Part shown: piece after piece, positions 1 through 11,027 of the stretch
Numbering within the stretch: position 1 is the stretch's first letter
Layout of the letters: every line of letters starts with the position of its first letter
From: Cheiracanthium punctorium
Lineage: Eukaryota > Arthropoda > Arachnida > Araneae > Cheiracanthiidae
NCBI GenBank assembly: GCA_038373885.1
Contig: JAWZYV010013140.1
Span: 1-64,000, forward strand
Length of the DNA: 64,000 bases
Direction of reading: 5' to 3'
Made by a program: the position numbers and the translations under genes
The notes under the pieces: model-generated
Seen by the model: the letters and a program-made list of their open reading frames with translations, nothing else
Told to the model about the DNA's origin: nothing
Database searches by the model: none

Positions 1-8
1 GGAACACT

Positions 9-644
9 TTAAATGTTTCGCCGCGAACGCTCCAACTTCCGCTCGGTCAGTATCCGGTCGTCGCCCTCTTCCACGATCTTAATCTGAAGTATTTCTGGTT
101 TAGGCAATTCATCTCGGGACTCAATGACACACCGGAAATTTTCAAAAGTCGATGGTAGACTGTAAAGCATCATGACTGATAACAAGTCTTCATCAATTCG
201 TATTTCTATCTCTGAAAGCTTAACAACAATGTCGAAGAATTTTTTCAAGTGTCCTCGAACATCTCTTGATTCATCTGGCATCATTAACTGAATGAGAGAT
301 TTTAGCAGTGACGCTTTTCTAGCGGGACCTTTCGACATATATATATCCTCTAATTTTCTCCATGTGTCGTTGGAACTTTCACAGCTCTTGATTCGTTTTA
401 ATTCGGAAGAGGAGATACTTAATATGATGTCACATTTCGCCCTTTCATCATTTTCTATCCATAAATCATATGCTTCTTCTGTTTTCGGATCTGCGGCAAC
501 AACTACTGGTTTCTTGAGTGTTCCATTTATGTATTTCCAATTTCCATTCTTGATCAGTACTGCTTTCATCAAAATTCTCCACGTTTCGTAATTGTCTTTA
601 CTTAAAAGCTCAATTCTAGATGCTCCGAACGAAGCCATTTCCAA
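9..644 (-). pseudogene. Copia-type retrotransposon gag remnant
   Basis: A 211-residue frame reads from the ATG at 644 leftward. It has the layout of Copia-superfamily Gag proteins: an N-terminal 'LSKDNYETWRILMKAVL' segment, a central 'AKCDIILSIS' and 'DTWRKLEDIY' region, then 'VRGHLKKFFDIVVKLSE' and 'LLSVMMLYSLPSTFENF'. Gag packages the element RNA in cytoplasmic particles. The frame stops at 9-11, before any CCHC zinc knuckle, so the protein is truncated by a stop near the window edge; protease, integrase and RT would lie to the left, outside the window. The ATG is chosen because it precedes the conserved N-terminus. Gag family: fairly certain. Whether the rest of the element survives cannot be seen. 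Confidence 0.8.
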
Positions 645-839
645 GCGTGTTCTCCACAGACAAAGAAAATTATTTTTGTCTTATTTAGTGCTGTGGTCTG
701 CGTGCTGCGTCACATAACCTGTGAAATACTGGAAGTAATTTCTGAAGAAACACAGATCCATGTTTGGAGAACATACACTTTAATAAAGATATGCCACGAA
801 ACAATTAACATACATAACAATAAAAGCATTCAGTAAGTT
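645..839 (-). other. 5' leader of the Copia remnant, possibly part of its LTR
   Basis: This stretch lies directly upstream of the Copia gag start, where leader, primer-binding site and LTR should be. On the minus strand a TATGTTCTCCAAACA end near 763 is followed by TGG, which would suit an LTR end next to a primer site, but no second LTR copy is available for comparison. If an LTR is present it would continue past the Penelope insertion at 840-1946. Boundaries unresolved. Confidence 0.25.
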
Positions 840-912
840 AAAATTTTTTTTATTTGGGAATACCTTATTCCCCCGTACACAATATATATTTCGGTTACAC
901 ACATAACCATCA

Positions 913-1350
913 TCAGTCGTTTCTGGATCTCACACTAATGGCGGCTTCCTTTTTTATCTGTTCGTTCTTCTTACGGAAATTTCGATGAATGACGTCATCC
1001 CATGATTGGTCGATTGTATGAAGCGCATCGTTGATGCTGCCATCTGTCGTCACTATTTCTAAGCTCTCACGAATGTAGGCATATATACTATTTTAAAAGT
1101 AGGCTATTTTTTTAATATTTTTAAAATCAATGGTAATGGGCTCTTCCAAAGCAAAACGGGCCAGAGCGGTACTTTGTTTCTGGAGGTTAATGTCTTGAAA
1201 ATGTTCGTTTTTTCGCTCTTTAATTTTCCTTTTTGTAACGCCGATGTAGCAATTTTCTTTATTAGTGTCGTTTGACATAAAGTTAATTTTATAGATCCCT
1301 GCGGTTTCGATGGGGTTGATTGGGTCTTTTTCCGATCTAATGCGCGAAAA
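913..1350 (-). pseudogene. GIY-YIG endonuclease fragment of a Penelope-like element, left arm
   Basis: This is the mirror copy of the right-arm fragment. The frame contains GIYKINF followed by CYIGVTKRKIKERKNEH, the two signature blocks of the GIY-YIG nuclease fused to the reverse transcriptase in Penelope-like elements, where it nicks target DNA for priming. A stop codon breaks the frame after KKIAYF (its mirror is at 1639-1641); the frame then continues with RESLEIVTTDGSIND to a TGA at 913-915. Only the C-terminal domain is present, so it is not functional alone. Confidence 0.8.
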
Positions 1351-1383
1351 ATTGTTTTATTAGGTTTTATTTAGGTTACAATT

Positions 1384-1821
1384 TTTCAGCGCATTAGATC
1401 GGAAAAAGACCCAATCAACCCCATCGAAACCGCAGGGATCTATAAAATTAACTTTATGTCAAACGACACTAATAAAGAAAATTGCTACATCGGTGTTACA
1501 AAAAGGAAAATTAAAGAGCGAAAAAACGAACATTTTCAAGACATTAACCTCCAGAAACAAAGTACCGCTCTGGCCCGTTTTGCTTTGGAAGAGCCCATTA
1601 CCATTGATTTTAAAAATATTAAAAAAATAGCCTACTTTTAAAATAGTATATATGCCTACATTCGTGAGAGCTTAGAAATAGTGACGACAGATGGCAGCAT
1701 CAACGATGCGCTTCATACAATCGACCAATCATGGGATGACGTCATTCATCGAAATTTCCGTAAGAAGAACGAACAGATAAAAAAGGAAGCCGCCATTAGT
1801 GTGAGATCCAGAAACGACTGA
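1384..1821 (+). pseudogene. GIY-YIG endonuclease fragment of a Penelope-like element, right arm
   Basis: Open in one frame from 1384 through GIYKINF and CYIGVTKRKIKERKNEH to KKIAYF, then a TAA at 1639-1641, then on in the same frame (RESLEIVTTDGSIND, SWDDVIHRNFRKKNEQ) to a TGA at 1819-1821. GIY plus YIG and the basic helix with its downstream Glu are typical of the Penelope-like endonuclease domain. The reverse transcriptase part is missing because the copy is 5'-truncated at the palindrome centre. The same internal stop is present in the left arm, so the stop predates the inverted arrangement or was copied between arms. Confidence 0.85.
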
Positions 1822-1961
1822 TGATGGTTATGTGTGTAACCGAAATATATATCGTGTACGGGGGAATAAGGTATTCCCAAATAAAAAAAAAATTTAACTA
1901 ATTAATCCGCCGTATTAAATAATGTTTTATATGTTTTTATTAATATAGCATTCAGTAAGTT

Positions 1962-2185
1962 TTGAGCAAAGCTACTCTCACATCGCGCATCCACCGGGAG
2001 AAAAAAAAAAAGTGGGAAGAAAAAATACACACACAACCCTTCGCCTACGCTCGGAGAGAGAAGGGGGAGTGAGTGACATCACATGCTCCAAAGAGACCAG
2101 TAGTGAGAGCTTGCACTCTGCCGGGCTGGGGCAGTGCCCCACAGGAGAGAATAGGTGGCATTGTAGATATGGAAAAAATATTTTA
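1962..2185. other. Unassigned segment with purine-rich tract
   Basis: Between the Penelope insertion and the Helitron fragment lies a less AT-rich stretch with a purine-rich tract near 2050-2075 and a short inverted repeat around GGGGCAGTGCCCC near 2130. It could be the rest of the interrupted Copia LTR or a Helitron interior. I see no gene. Confidence 0.3.
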
Positions 2186-2488
2186 TGCTCTAACAATTCT
2201 AACTCATGTTTGTAAATTTCACGCGATTCTAGATACTTGGAAACGCTTTCTTGCAAAGGAATGAATGATTTTATGCCAAATCTGGCAACCATTCTGTTTA
2301 TTTTTTCAGTTTTTTATTAATATCTTCTAAAATAATTTGATTTTTGAAATTTAAGTCAGCTTAGCAGGTTCCTCGAAATTTTTCGAATCTGTGGGCACCT
2401 TAGTCGAAACTCAAATCCCCATGGTTTAGGAGAAGGTAGGCGAACAAGCTTTTGACAGCGGCCCTTACTTTTTTTTAGAATAGAGAGA
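2186..2488 (-). mobile_element. Helitron fragment, 5' terminus (minus orientation)
   Basis: About 300 bp match the right-hand part of the full-length Helitrons at 33498-35076 and 48.6-48.95 kb, including the shared end AGAATAGAGAGA at 2477-2488. Read on the minus strand it begins TCTCTCTATTCTA with an A before it, the 5'-TC start and A|T insertion site expected of Helitrons. The left part, including the 3' hairpin, is not recognisable here, so this copy is truncated. Non-coding. Confidence 0.7.
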
Positions 2489-3408
2489 TAATGCTTTTCA
2501 GATTTAAATTTTATAGTTTTATTTCAAAAGAGAACAATTTTAGTCTAAAAAAACTTTTACAAAATAATAATTAATTAATTAAAATATAAAAATAACTTCA
2601 AGTTTAATGTAATACCATCTTTTTCTGCTGCTATTCATAAAAAGCTCTTAATTTGCTTTATGACCATATATAAAAGTATATTATTGTTCACTTAGAAAAA
2701 TATGTTGTTTTCTATTACTTTTTAAATTTATGATTTTTTTTCTTAGTTTTTTAAGTCAGTTATGTTATCTAGTTAGAATAAAACTCAGCAAACCCTTTGC
2801 AGGCCAACTCACTACAGAACTACTATTTATTTAATAATTTCATTATAGTTATTCAATTTTTGCTTTAAATATATATTTCGCTTTACTTTAAAAAACTAGA
2901 ATTAATATGTGTGATATAAAATCCTACATAAACAATGTATAATGAATTAGTTTTATGTTTCTCAGTACTAAAGTAATGCAGAAACAAATACAATACAGGA
3001 TGGGTTTCCTGAACCTTAATTCTTTCTTGAGATGCATGCTTGTAAGTTGTAAGAGACATATCCCATTATTCCCTTATTTAGAAAAGGATTATTTTTTGTC
3101 ATTATACTGATAATTATATATTTTATTCTTATTTGAAAACTTATTCATTAAAGAGATAAATTACTAAATTATCCCCTTCCTGCCTTCTACACATGTTCAT
3201 TTCAAAACAAATATTGCAGATAGAATTAGCTCAGGTATTATTTTTTTTTAAAAGGTTATTGTTCTTTATGTTGAAGTAGGAAAAATAATTATATAAAATT
3301 AAACTGGTATACTGTTTTGGCCCTCTGATTCTGATATGTGTACTTTTTTTATTTTAATTTTTTCCTACGTGGTATGTCATATTTACAGTAATATTCTTTG
3401 TGTTTTAC

Positions 3409-3447
<39 letters not shown>

Positions 3448-6296
3448 GCACTAAGTTATGTAGGTAATATTTTATATGTATTTAATGTCAAATAGCAAAT
3501 GATTTAAATGAAAAAAAAGAGAAAATTTTGATAATTTTTAATAAAACACCCAAAAAAAACATTTCTGTGTGGGTTTTATTGGGATTATTTAAGTGGGGGA
3601 GTGTTTTTTGGGGGGTGGGGGTTGTGGGTGAGTGCAAAACCCTGTCGAGGTATGAAAAGAAATGTGAAAGGAACATTCCTTCCCCCCTTTCCTACTCTTC
3701 TTGGAAGGTGAATTTTGAAAAATCCTGCCTTTAGTGCACTTGTAGATCACAAAAGAGTGCAGTTTTATATCACAAAACAAAACAAACAAACAAGCAAAAA
3801 AAAAAAAAACCTTTTCCCAAAGTTTCGTGTGCCTGGTAATAAGTCAGTCAATAAACAAACTTTTTCTCTCTTCAGTATTAGTTCAGATCTGTGGTAAAGG
3901 AGAAGTGAATTTGTCCATGATTAGTCAAAATTATTTAATATAATTACATTGTAACCTCACAGTCCTCATTCTGGAGATTAAATTTTTAATAAGTATAGAA
4001 TTGTATAATTAGAAACACAATGAAATCCAATCCAGAGGCTTAGTCTAATACTTTAATGAAAGTAGATATTGGGACTAGTATGTGGCATTGATCTTATGCA
4101 AATAACAAGCTATTGTTAAATCTGTCCTGCATATTAATTCACTTCTTTATTTCATAATAATTAATACTCTTGAAATATATATCTAATTGCAATTTATTTA
4201 TTGTTTCTTTTTGCAGTTGTTTATCACAGAGCTTCTACAAAGAGCTGCAACTCTTTGATTTGTGTTCGTCCTTAGTGATTTTAGTATTTAGTATATGTCA
4301 AGTGTCATCATACCTGGTTGTTGTCTTGTTGAATTTTTAATTGTTCCTCAAGTAACCAGGACTTTTGTAATTGTTGATGAAACCTTTTGTTGTATTTTGG
4401 CCATATCTTTCATAGAAAGTAAAATTACCGAAGGGTGAATTTTAGTTGTCATTATATATCCCATGAATTTCCTGCCAGATTAATATGCCTCAGATTGTCT
4501 GCGACTGTATTATTTGTAGAGATCTCAACATGCTAGTCATGTTCTATGCTGTATTATTTCCCATTATGTATAGCCTTTTTGGGTGTTTGTATAGTTTACA
4601 TCTGTAGTGCTGTTAAAAAGTGCTGTCTTTCTTTCTTCTTTTTTTCCCCCTCTCTTTTCTTTTCTTTTCTTGTCTTTTTTTTTTTTTTTTTTTTTTTTTG
4701 CCCAGATACAGAAATTTTTAAAATTTCATTCTAGAATTTTCTTTTCCTCCACCCAGAAAGTTTTGCACCACTTTTTATGTGATACAAAGAATAAATTCAT
4801 TCTTCATGTTTTTATATAAATGAGAGTAAGAAAATTATAGTGAAAAATAGTATATGTATCTTTTTCCTATTTTTTATCTTCAAATCTTCTTGAATATCAT
4901 AAGAAAATACTTGTGGAGTGTAGAACTAATTTTTTTAAACACTGCATTATAAACTTGTGATAAAGAAATACTTTACATGGTATCAGTCTTTCATATCTCA
5001 TGTATCTTTGCAGAGTTCTGTGAATGAGGTCACGAGACTGACTTTTTCTATCTGCGAAAAAGTATTTAGTTTTATCTCATGGGAACATATTAATGTAATG
5101 TACTTTATTTGTACTTACTTTGTTTATATACTTAATGTATTATTACCATTGTATCTACTATTACCATTTTCACTAGTATTACTATTATATTAAATTATAA
5201 TCTTGATCTTGTAGAACTGAAATTTCTTAGATTAAGCACCAATGTTAAATTTATAGATTACTTAATGTGTATTGAATGGATTATTAGACGTGCCAGGTTT
5301 TATTATTTTGTCCTGGGCCTTGTGGAGAGGGGGTGTTAATCATAATTTGGGCTTCAGGATTTATTTCATCTTTTTTAGTCTTTCTAAAAGTTCATTCAGA
5401 AATTATTTTTTTCAGTTTTCCTCATCAGGCTAATGTGGATCAGTTCTCATTAGTATCAAATAGACCAGAAGGGTTAAATAACAAAAGTGTATTATGTACA
5501 GGGAACTGCTTTGGTAGACATTTATTTAGTATTGCTCTAGAAATAAATTATTTAAATGAATATTTATTGTACTATATGGTTATGTATTTCTTAAGAGGTA
5601 CTCTTGAAAACATTGATGCATTTGTTTTATCTGCAAATGTGCAAGAAAATTTGTAAGTTGTATTAGATTTTTAAAAAGTGCTTTATTTCTACTATATACC
5701 TTTTAGTTTATTAATAGTTTAACTGATGTATGCTTAAAATTATTTTATTTTTGCTTAACATTTCTTTTGACAGGTAGTGAATCTTAATTATTTAAAATAT
5801 GTCAAATTAAGGAAAAATTCTTTGATTTGCATGCATACATAAAATTTAACAAAAAACAAATTATGTTGCACATGTGTATAATGATTGAGTTTATTACACG
5901 GTAAAAAATATCAGAAATATTTTACTTTCAAAATCAGGAGATGTTAGATATTTTGACTTTAAAAACTTGGCATGTCTGGGTGATAAAAATTCTTGCTGAG
6001 CTATTTTATACTCTACTTTTCATTTATTAGTATTTAATAGATCTGTATTTTTTATAAGCATTTTAGTACAATCAATTTTTATGCGCAAAAACTTGAATTA
6101 ACTGTTGTATTGTCTGACATTCAATTACTTTGAAATTCTAACGTTAAAGTTTTAGATTATGTTTTTTAAATGAGAAATTTTCAAGATGTTAAAGTAAATT
6201 ATTTTGTCAGAGTTTAATTTCTGTTGCCTGAAGTCTTTGAAATAAATAAAAATTGTAATATATATATATATATTCAGTAGGCCCCAAAAGTTTTGA

Positions 6297-6330
<34 letters not shown>

Positions 6331-6981
6331 CCCATAACTTTTTCTGCAAGTAAAAATTCTTAATGATGTAAATTCATAATTATTAGCTTTATTCCTCTAC
6401 ATAATGCACAACTAAAATTATTTGGGAAAATTGTTAAGTTTTAAAAATACCAACTGTGATTTTGAAAAGCTGAAAGCTAAAGTTTTGAGATGATTCAGTT
6501 TTTGAAATTTTTATTGAAATTGTTTTAACCCCTTAGGTACTTTGATGACTACATTCAGAGGTGTAGCGAGGGCATCATGATTGGGAGGGGAGAATTATGA
6601 AATATGCAAACTGAAAATTTGGAATAATTCCAGTTAGTTTCTATCAAAGTTGCCTGATTCAAATCACCTTTTCCATCATTTCTTTGCATTATATAAAGTC
6701 GATGCTCATACCAGTCCGTTGCCATACGCTGAAATGGCTATTCAATTTATTCTTCAGTATCGTCTTACTGGATTGCGGAGAAAAGTCTCTCCATTGTGTG
6801 TAAGGTGTGGTTTTGTGGTTTTACGGGTTAGCTTTTGTTGGCGATCCCTACAAGTAATTAAAATCAGATTATGAAACATTTCTCCCCTTTTTTACAATTG
6901 CTTGCACGTGTAAAGTGACCATTAAAAAACTCCCCTCACAGCCTGGAGCATATAACAGCAGACTCATATGAGTGTGTGCCT
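2489..6981. other. AT-rich DNA without a convincing gene
   Basis: About 4.5 kb with long T and A runs, a (TA)n tract at 3414-3445, a G/T-rich patch near 3590-3635, T-runs at 4676-4699 and 6299-6330, and no open frame resembling a protein. A strong acceptor-like tract ending in TTTTTGCAG at about 4216 precedes a 14-codon frame to a stop; this is only suggestive of a terminal exon. Around 6558 a short sequence CAGAGGTGTAGCGAGGG resembles a hAT-type MITE end. Confidence 0.4.
3414..3445. repeat. (TA)n microsatellite
   Basis: An uninterrupted TA dinucleotide run of about 32 bases within AT-rich non-coding DNA. Confidence 0.9.
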
Positions 6982-9732
6982 TTACTCTTTCAGCATCTTG
7001 ATAAAGGGCAAAAATACAGTTACATACGAAAAACATACAAAAATACACACATAGATTTTATGTAATGTACCTTTTCGTTGATTTGGATATTTAATCATAA
7101 ATGGGCCGCAAAAATCTGCCCCAGAACAATTAAAAGGATAATCCTGCACGACTCGATCACGTGGCAGGTTGGCCATCAATTGGGAGGTCACAATTGGTTT
7201 GGTTCCAAAACAATGCATTCATGTATGATTTTTCTGCATAAGGAACGACCACTTAGAGGCCAGAATTTTTGTCTGACCTCATGCAACAATGTCTGTGGAC
7301 CAGCATGCAAATACCTTTTGTGATAAAACTCAATAATTAATTTCGTTATCTTATGCTTAGAAGGCAGTAGTATAGGAAATTTTGAATTAAAATCTAAATC
7401 ACTATTTGTTAGCCTACCGCCAACTTGTAAAACCCTCTGTCTTCATCAAGATAAGGATGAAGATTTTTTACCTTACTGTCTTTTGCGACCATACCTGACC
7501 TCTGAAGGTCTCTGATTTCTTTCTGAAATTCGACACCTTGAATATTCTTTATGAGAAATGTTTCAGATCTTTGCAACTCCCGTGAGTCGAGTGGTCCACT
7601 CTTTATCTGGCCCGCTCGACAATTTTGAATGAACCTGTAAACAAAACTTAATACACGTATCAACTTTAGGTACTTACTACAAGATTTTAGTAAATCATCA
7701 ATAAAAGAATTAACTGTTATGTTAAAACAATCAATCATTTTAGAGTCATAATTTTTAAGTTCACTTTTAAAGTTATTAAAGTCCTCTTGTATCGGAGGGG
7801 CAATCAACTTAGAAGGGTACTCATCACTCTGCAGAAACCCTGGACCTTCGAACCACAAGACGTTCTGAGAGAGCTTGTCTGGATCAAGCCCTCTGGACAC
7901 CAAGTCTGCTGGATTTTGTTTTGTGGGAATATGTCTCCACTGGTGCCTTGACGTCAAATCTTGGATAGTTGCGACTCTATTAGCCACAAAGGTCTTGAGT
8001 TGCGACGATTCTTTCGTCATCCACAAGAGAATAATCATGGAATCTGACCATAAAAACACGTCACAGTTATGCAAGTCTAAAGTGTTCTGAACTCTCCTCA
8101 TTAATTTCGCCAAAACTACAGCAGCAGAAAGTACCAAGTCTGGGAATTGTGATGGTCTTTACCGGTGCACATCTAGACTTGCTGGAGACCAGCCGAATCA
8201 ATGTTTCTGATGCGGAATTCTTAGTTTTGACATAGACGACTGCTCCATAACATTTCGCACTTGCATCAGCAAAACCGTGCAGTTCAATGCAGACAGTCTG
8301 TGGAAGGAAGATGGGTCACGGAATCTCTACGATTAAGGTTCTTAGAGAAGCAAGGAACCTCTTCCATTCTCGAGCTTCCTTCTCAGGCAGCGAGTCTCCC
8401 CAATCTATTTTTAACAGCCATAGTTCTTGCATGAAGATTTTTGCCCTCGCTACCACGGGACCGACTATCCCGAGGGGATCGAAAATTTACACAATCGTGG
8501 ACAATATTTGACGTTTCGTGTAAGCAACATCCTGAGGGTCGGTTTTGAACACGTACTTATCTCGGTGACAGTTCCACAGAACACCTAATGTTTTGACTTC
8601 TTCGCAGTCAGAAAAGGAGTAGTCTAGCTCCGAGTCTGCATGCAACGAAGGGCAATTACTACACCATTTGTGTAGCTCTGAGCGTGCACGTCAGTTGATC
8701 TTTCAAGTCTTGTACTTCATTCAATGTCTCAGCCCAGGCTAACACATCATCCATGTAGAAATTATATCGCAAAATCGGTTCAGCCAAGGGAAAGTTGGGG
8801 CCTTCATCGTCAACAATCTGCTGAAGAGTTCTCATTGCAAGAAACGGAGCACTTACTGTGCTGTAAGTGACCGTATTTAATTCGTAGATTTTAACTTGCT
8901 CGTTTGCACTTTCCCTCCACAAAATGCGCTGCAATTTCCTCTGATCTTTGTCTATTTCGATCATGCGATACATTTTTTGGATATCCGCCGTGAACGCGTA
9001 TTTATATCTTCTAAAGTTTAACATGTGATCATATAGATCTCTTTGTATCACGCCTCCATTTAATTGGATTGAATTTAGTGAGTTACCTTTATTTGTTTCA
9101 GTTGACGCATTAAAAACAACTCTTAATTTTGTTGTCATTTTTTCTGGCCTATACACCCCGTGGTGTGGCATGAAATATGTAACTTCGGGTTCTTCTCCCG
9201 ATGTCACCTCACTCATATGATCCAATTTTTCATTCTCAATAAGAAAGTTCTTATACAAATTTAAATACTCGGCATCCTTCCCTAGTCTGTTCCACAAGAA
9301 TCTAACCTCTTAAGAATTGCTTTTGAATCACCTAAAACACGCGGGTTCTCTTTAAGGGTCATTTGGACTATGTACCTACCATCCTCTTTTCTTACATGCA
9401 TTCTCTGGAAATGATTCTCGCATATTTCGTTTTCTTTACTTTTTAAATTATTTATTTCGAGCTCTACTTCCTCGATTTCCCAAAATTTCTGTAAAGTTAT
9501 ATTTAAGTTATCCTCTCGAACCAACCCACAAAGTAATTTGGTCTTACTGGCAGTATTTACGCTTCCCTAGGTAATATATCCGAACTTACTATTTTGCAAA
9601 ATTCCGAATTCGGAGGATACATCTGTGCTGGTCTTAACTCGTAAAATATTGGGCTCCCAACAGCGAATATATCTCTCCTGAGACATTGAATGACGAATCT
9701 TCAAGTCGTATGTGCGCCATACCCCCATCTGA
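6982..9732 (-). pseudogene. BEL/Pao pol remnant: protease end, RT, RNase H, integrase
   Basis: In coding order: a protease C-terminal stretch at about 9732-9560 containing PAQMYPPNSEFCKI; an RT N-terminal part at 9524-9282 (LQKFWEIEEVELEI); the RT core at 9297-8659 with YFMPHHGVYRPEK, KLRVVFNAST and the catalytic box FYMDDVLAWAETL; a frame-broken connection 8658-8138; RNase H and linker at 8137-7409 (VFLWSDSMIILLW, WRHIPTKQNPADLVSRG); an integrase zinc-binding part at about 7430-7219 (YHKRYLHAGPQ, CRKIIHECIVC); and the start of the integrase core (FNCSGADFCGPFMIKY) to 6982. Frame changes near 9290, 8650 and 7410 and the truncated integrase mark it as inactive. The YMDD-type box and the proline-rich PHHGVYRPEK segment are typical of Pao. 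Confidence 0.85.
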
Positions 9733-9736
9733 ATAT

Positions 9737-10018
9737 TGTGACGTAGTGCCAGAGTGGTAGCGTGAATCTCTCATGCGTTAATTACAATATTAAGTTTTAT
9801 TTACAGCATTATATACAAGCAAATGTGTTTAACATTACAAGAGTACTAAACCTGGAGCAATTCGTATGGAGAACCTTCATCGTCCGTCGCTAAAAGTCAT
9901 CCCTCCTCTCCCCTGCTTCCTTCCAAAAATCTTTCACCCAAACTTTTCGGGGATCAGCTCTCTTGTCCACAGGGCGAGAAGGATACTTTCTCTCGGTCGA
10001 ATATCGCACTACGTTACA
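9737..10018 (-). mobile_element. Solo LTR inserted inside the BEL/Pao remnant
   Basis: A 282-bp unit with imperfect terminal inverted repeats (TGTAACGTAGTGC at one end, TGTGACGTAGTGCC at the other), flanked by a 4-bp direct repeat ATAT at 9733-9736 and 10019-10022. On the minus strand it carries a TATA-like TTGTATATAATG (about 9809-9820) followed by AATAAA (about 9796-9801), the order expected for U3-R. No internal retrotransposon sequence lies next to it, so it is a solo LTR left by recombination. A 4-bp duplication would suit a Gypsy-type element; the parent family is not present here. Confidence 0.65.
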
Positions 10019-10417
10019 ATATTTATGAGAAATGAAGGAATCCTATCAATTACACGTTCTATAACTAAAAATTCAAGGTCATAAATAAAGGTATGCTGTT
10101 TGTTCGCAATAGTTGCTGTTACACATCGCTGCAATGGCAAGGTTACATTTCCTAAACAAGACTCTTAAATTTGTTTAATTTTTTAGGCCAAACGTTTCTA
10201 CTCACTTTTGACTTACGTAAGGCTCATAGAGCCGTTATTCAATAAAATTCTTACTTCCACAAAATTATGTGTTCTATCTTTTAATCAATCCTTGTGCGGT
10301 ACTCAAAAGAACAGTAGTCGAATAATTTTCGACCTTAGCCGCTCAATTAATCAACTCTGGATTACTCTGTGTTTGGTTGGACTATGCGTTCAGGTGCAAA
10401 AACTCTCGCTTGTACAT

Positions 10418-11027
10418 CTAAACCTTTATTTTCTGCAGTATTGAGCTTGTTGTTGCCCACGCCTGAGCCGTGGGCTCATACTGTTTCAGAACAACGGTTT
10501 CTAACTTTTCATAGTCCGAAATTTCTTTACCCTGAACACATGTCAGTATGTTGTTTGTGCGGTCTCCCAACAAAATTAACAAAAATTCCGCCTGGTACGA
10601 TTTTGGTACACCTTTTAATTCAAAAGCTCTCTCTAAAGATACGAAAAAATGTCCCCAATCTTCCGACTTTGTAGGGACCTTAAAGGTTAAAACCCGCACT
10701 CTCTTAACAAGAGAATCGAATGATTCTATTTTATCGCTTTTAGAGTCGTCCACGTTCGTTGACGGTTCTTTCCTTAATTCCGCCAATTTTATTTCAACTT
10801 GAATTCGCTCCAATTTCAATTTTTCAATTTGAACAATTGAAGCCTCCTCACTACGCCTTTCCTCAATAATGACATTTGCAATATCTGTAACTAAGGTAGG
10901 GTCACTTTTGAACTTATCACTATCTTTAATTTTTTTTCATTAAATCAGAAACTGTATCCTTTTCATGCACTTCCTCTATCTCTGCACATATCAATTTTAA
11001 ATCGTTTTTATGCACACCTTTAAACAT
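10418..11027 (-). pseudogene. Gag-like remnant upstream of the BEL/Pao pol
   Basis: The frame begins MFKGVHKNDLKLICAEI at 11027, is shifted at a poly-A/T run near 10930, passes through a charged coiled-coil-like stretch (KLERIQVEIKLAELRKE) and reaches a conserved capsid-like part (KVPTKSEDWGHFFVSLERAF, GDRTNNILTCVQGKEISDYE) before a stop at 10418. This layout, a helical N-terminus then a retrotransposon-Gag core, is common in arthropod LTR elements. Weak coding similarity continues left towards 10090 but is full of stops. Its position directly upstream of the pol on the same strand suggests it is the same element's gag. Confidence 0.65.

Larger units (their letters stand above)
840..1946. mobile_element. 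Head-to-head Penelope-like element dimer (large palindrome)
   Basis: Two almost identical arms of about 515 bp (841-1354 and 1380-1896) are inverted around a short loop centred near 1367. Each arm encodes the same C-terminal GIY-YIG endonuclease fragment of a Penelope-like retroelement, with the 3' ends pointing outward. The whole insert is bounded by a perfect 15-bp direct repeat, AGCATTCAGTAAGTT, at 825-839 and 1947-1961, so it entered as one unit. About 50 bp at 1898-1946 exist on the right side only. The arms differ by very few bases, for example a T-run of different length and one T/C change near the outer end, so the event is young or the arms are homogenised. The reverse transcriptase domain is absent: both copies are 5'-truncated. 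Confidence 0.85.
6982..11027 (-). mobile_element. Decayed BEL/Pao LTR retrotransposon, internal region
   Basis: Gag, protease, RT, RNase H and integrase pieces follow one another on the minus strand in BEL/Pao order, broken by several frame changes. Gag starts at about 11027; integrase is cut at about 6982, where ordinary AT-rich DNA begins. A foreign solo LTR at 9737-10018 splits the element between gag and protease. No LTR pair is recognisable: a matching copy of the candidate 5' LTR/leader (11028-11710) is not visible to the left of 6982. The element is long dead. Confidence 0.8.

Noticed and set aside
292..591. 99-codon plus-strand frame
   Set aside because: Lies antisense to the Copia gag frame, which has clear family motifs; a shadow.
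2120..2145. GGGGCAGTGCCCC hairpin as a Helitron 3' end
   Set aside because: No CTRR follows the hairpin in either direction.
4546..5193. Hydrophobic frames with poly-Phe runs
   Set aside because: They come from poly-T and CT-rich tracts; no domain, no splice support.
5333..5656. 107-codon plus-strand frame
   Set aside because: Longest frame in the AT-rich stretch, but composition is what AT-rich DNA gives by chance and no motif is recognised.
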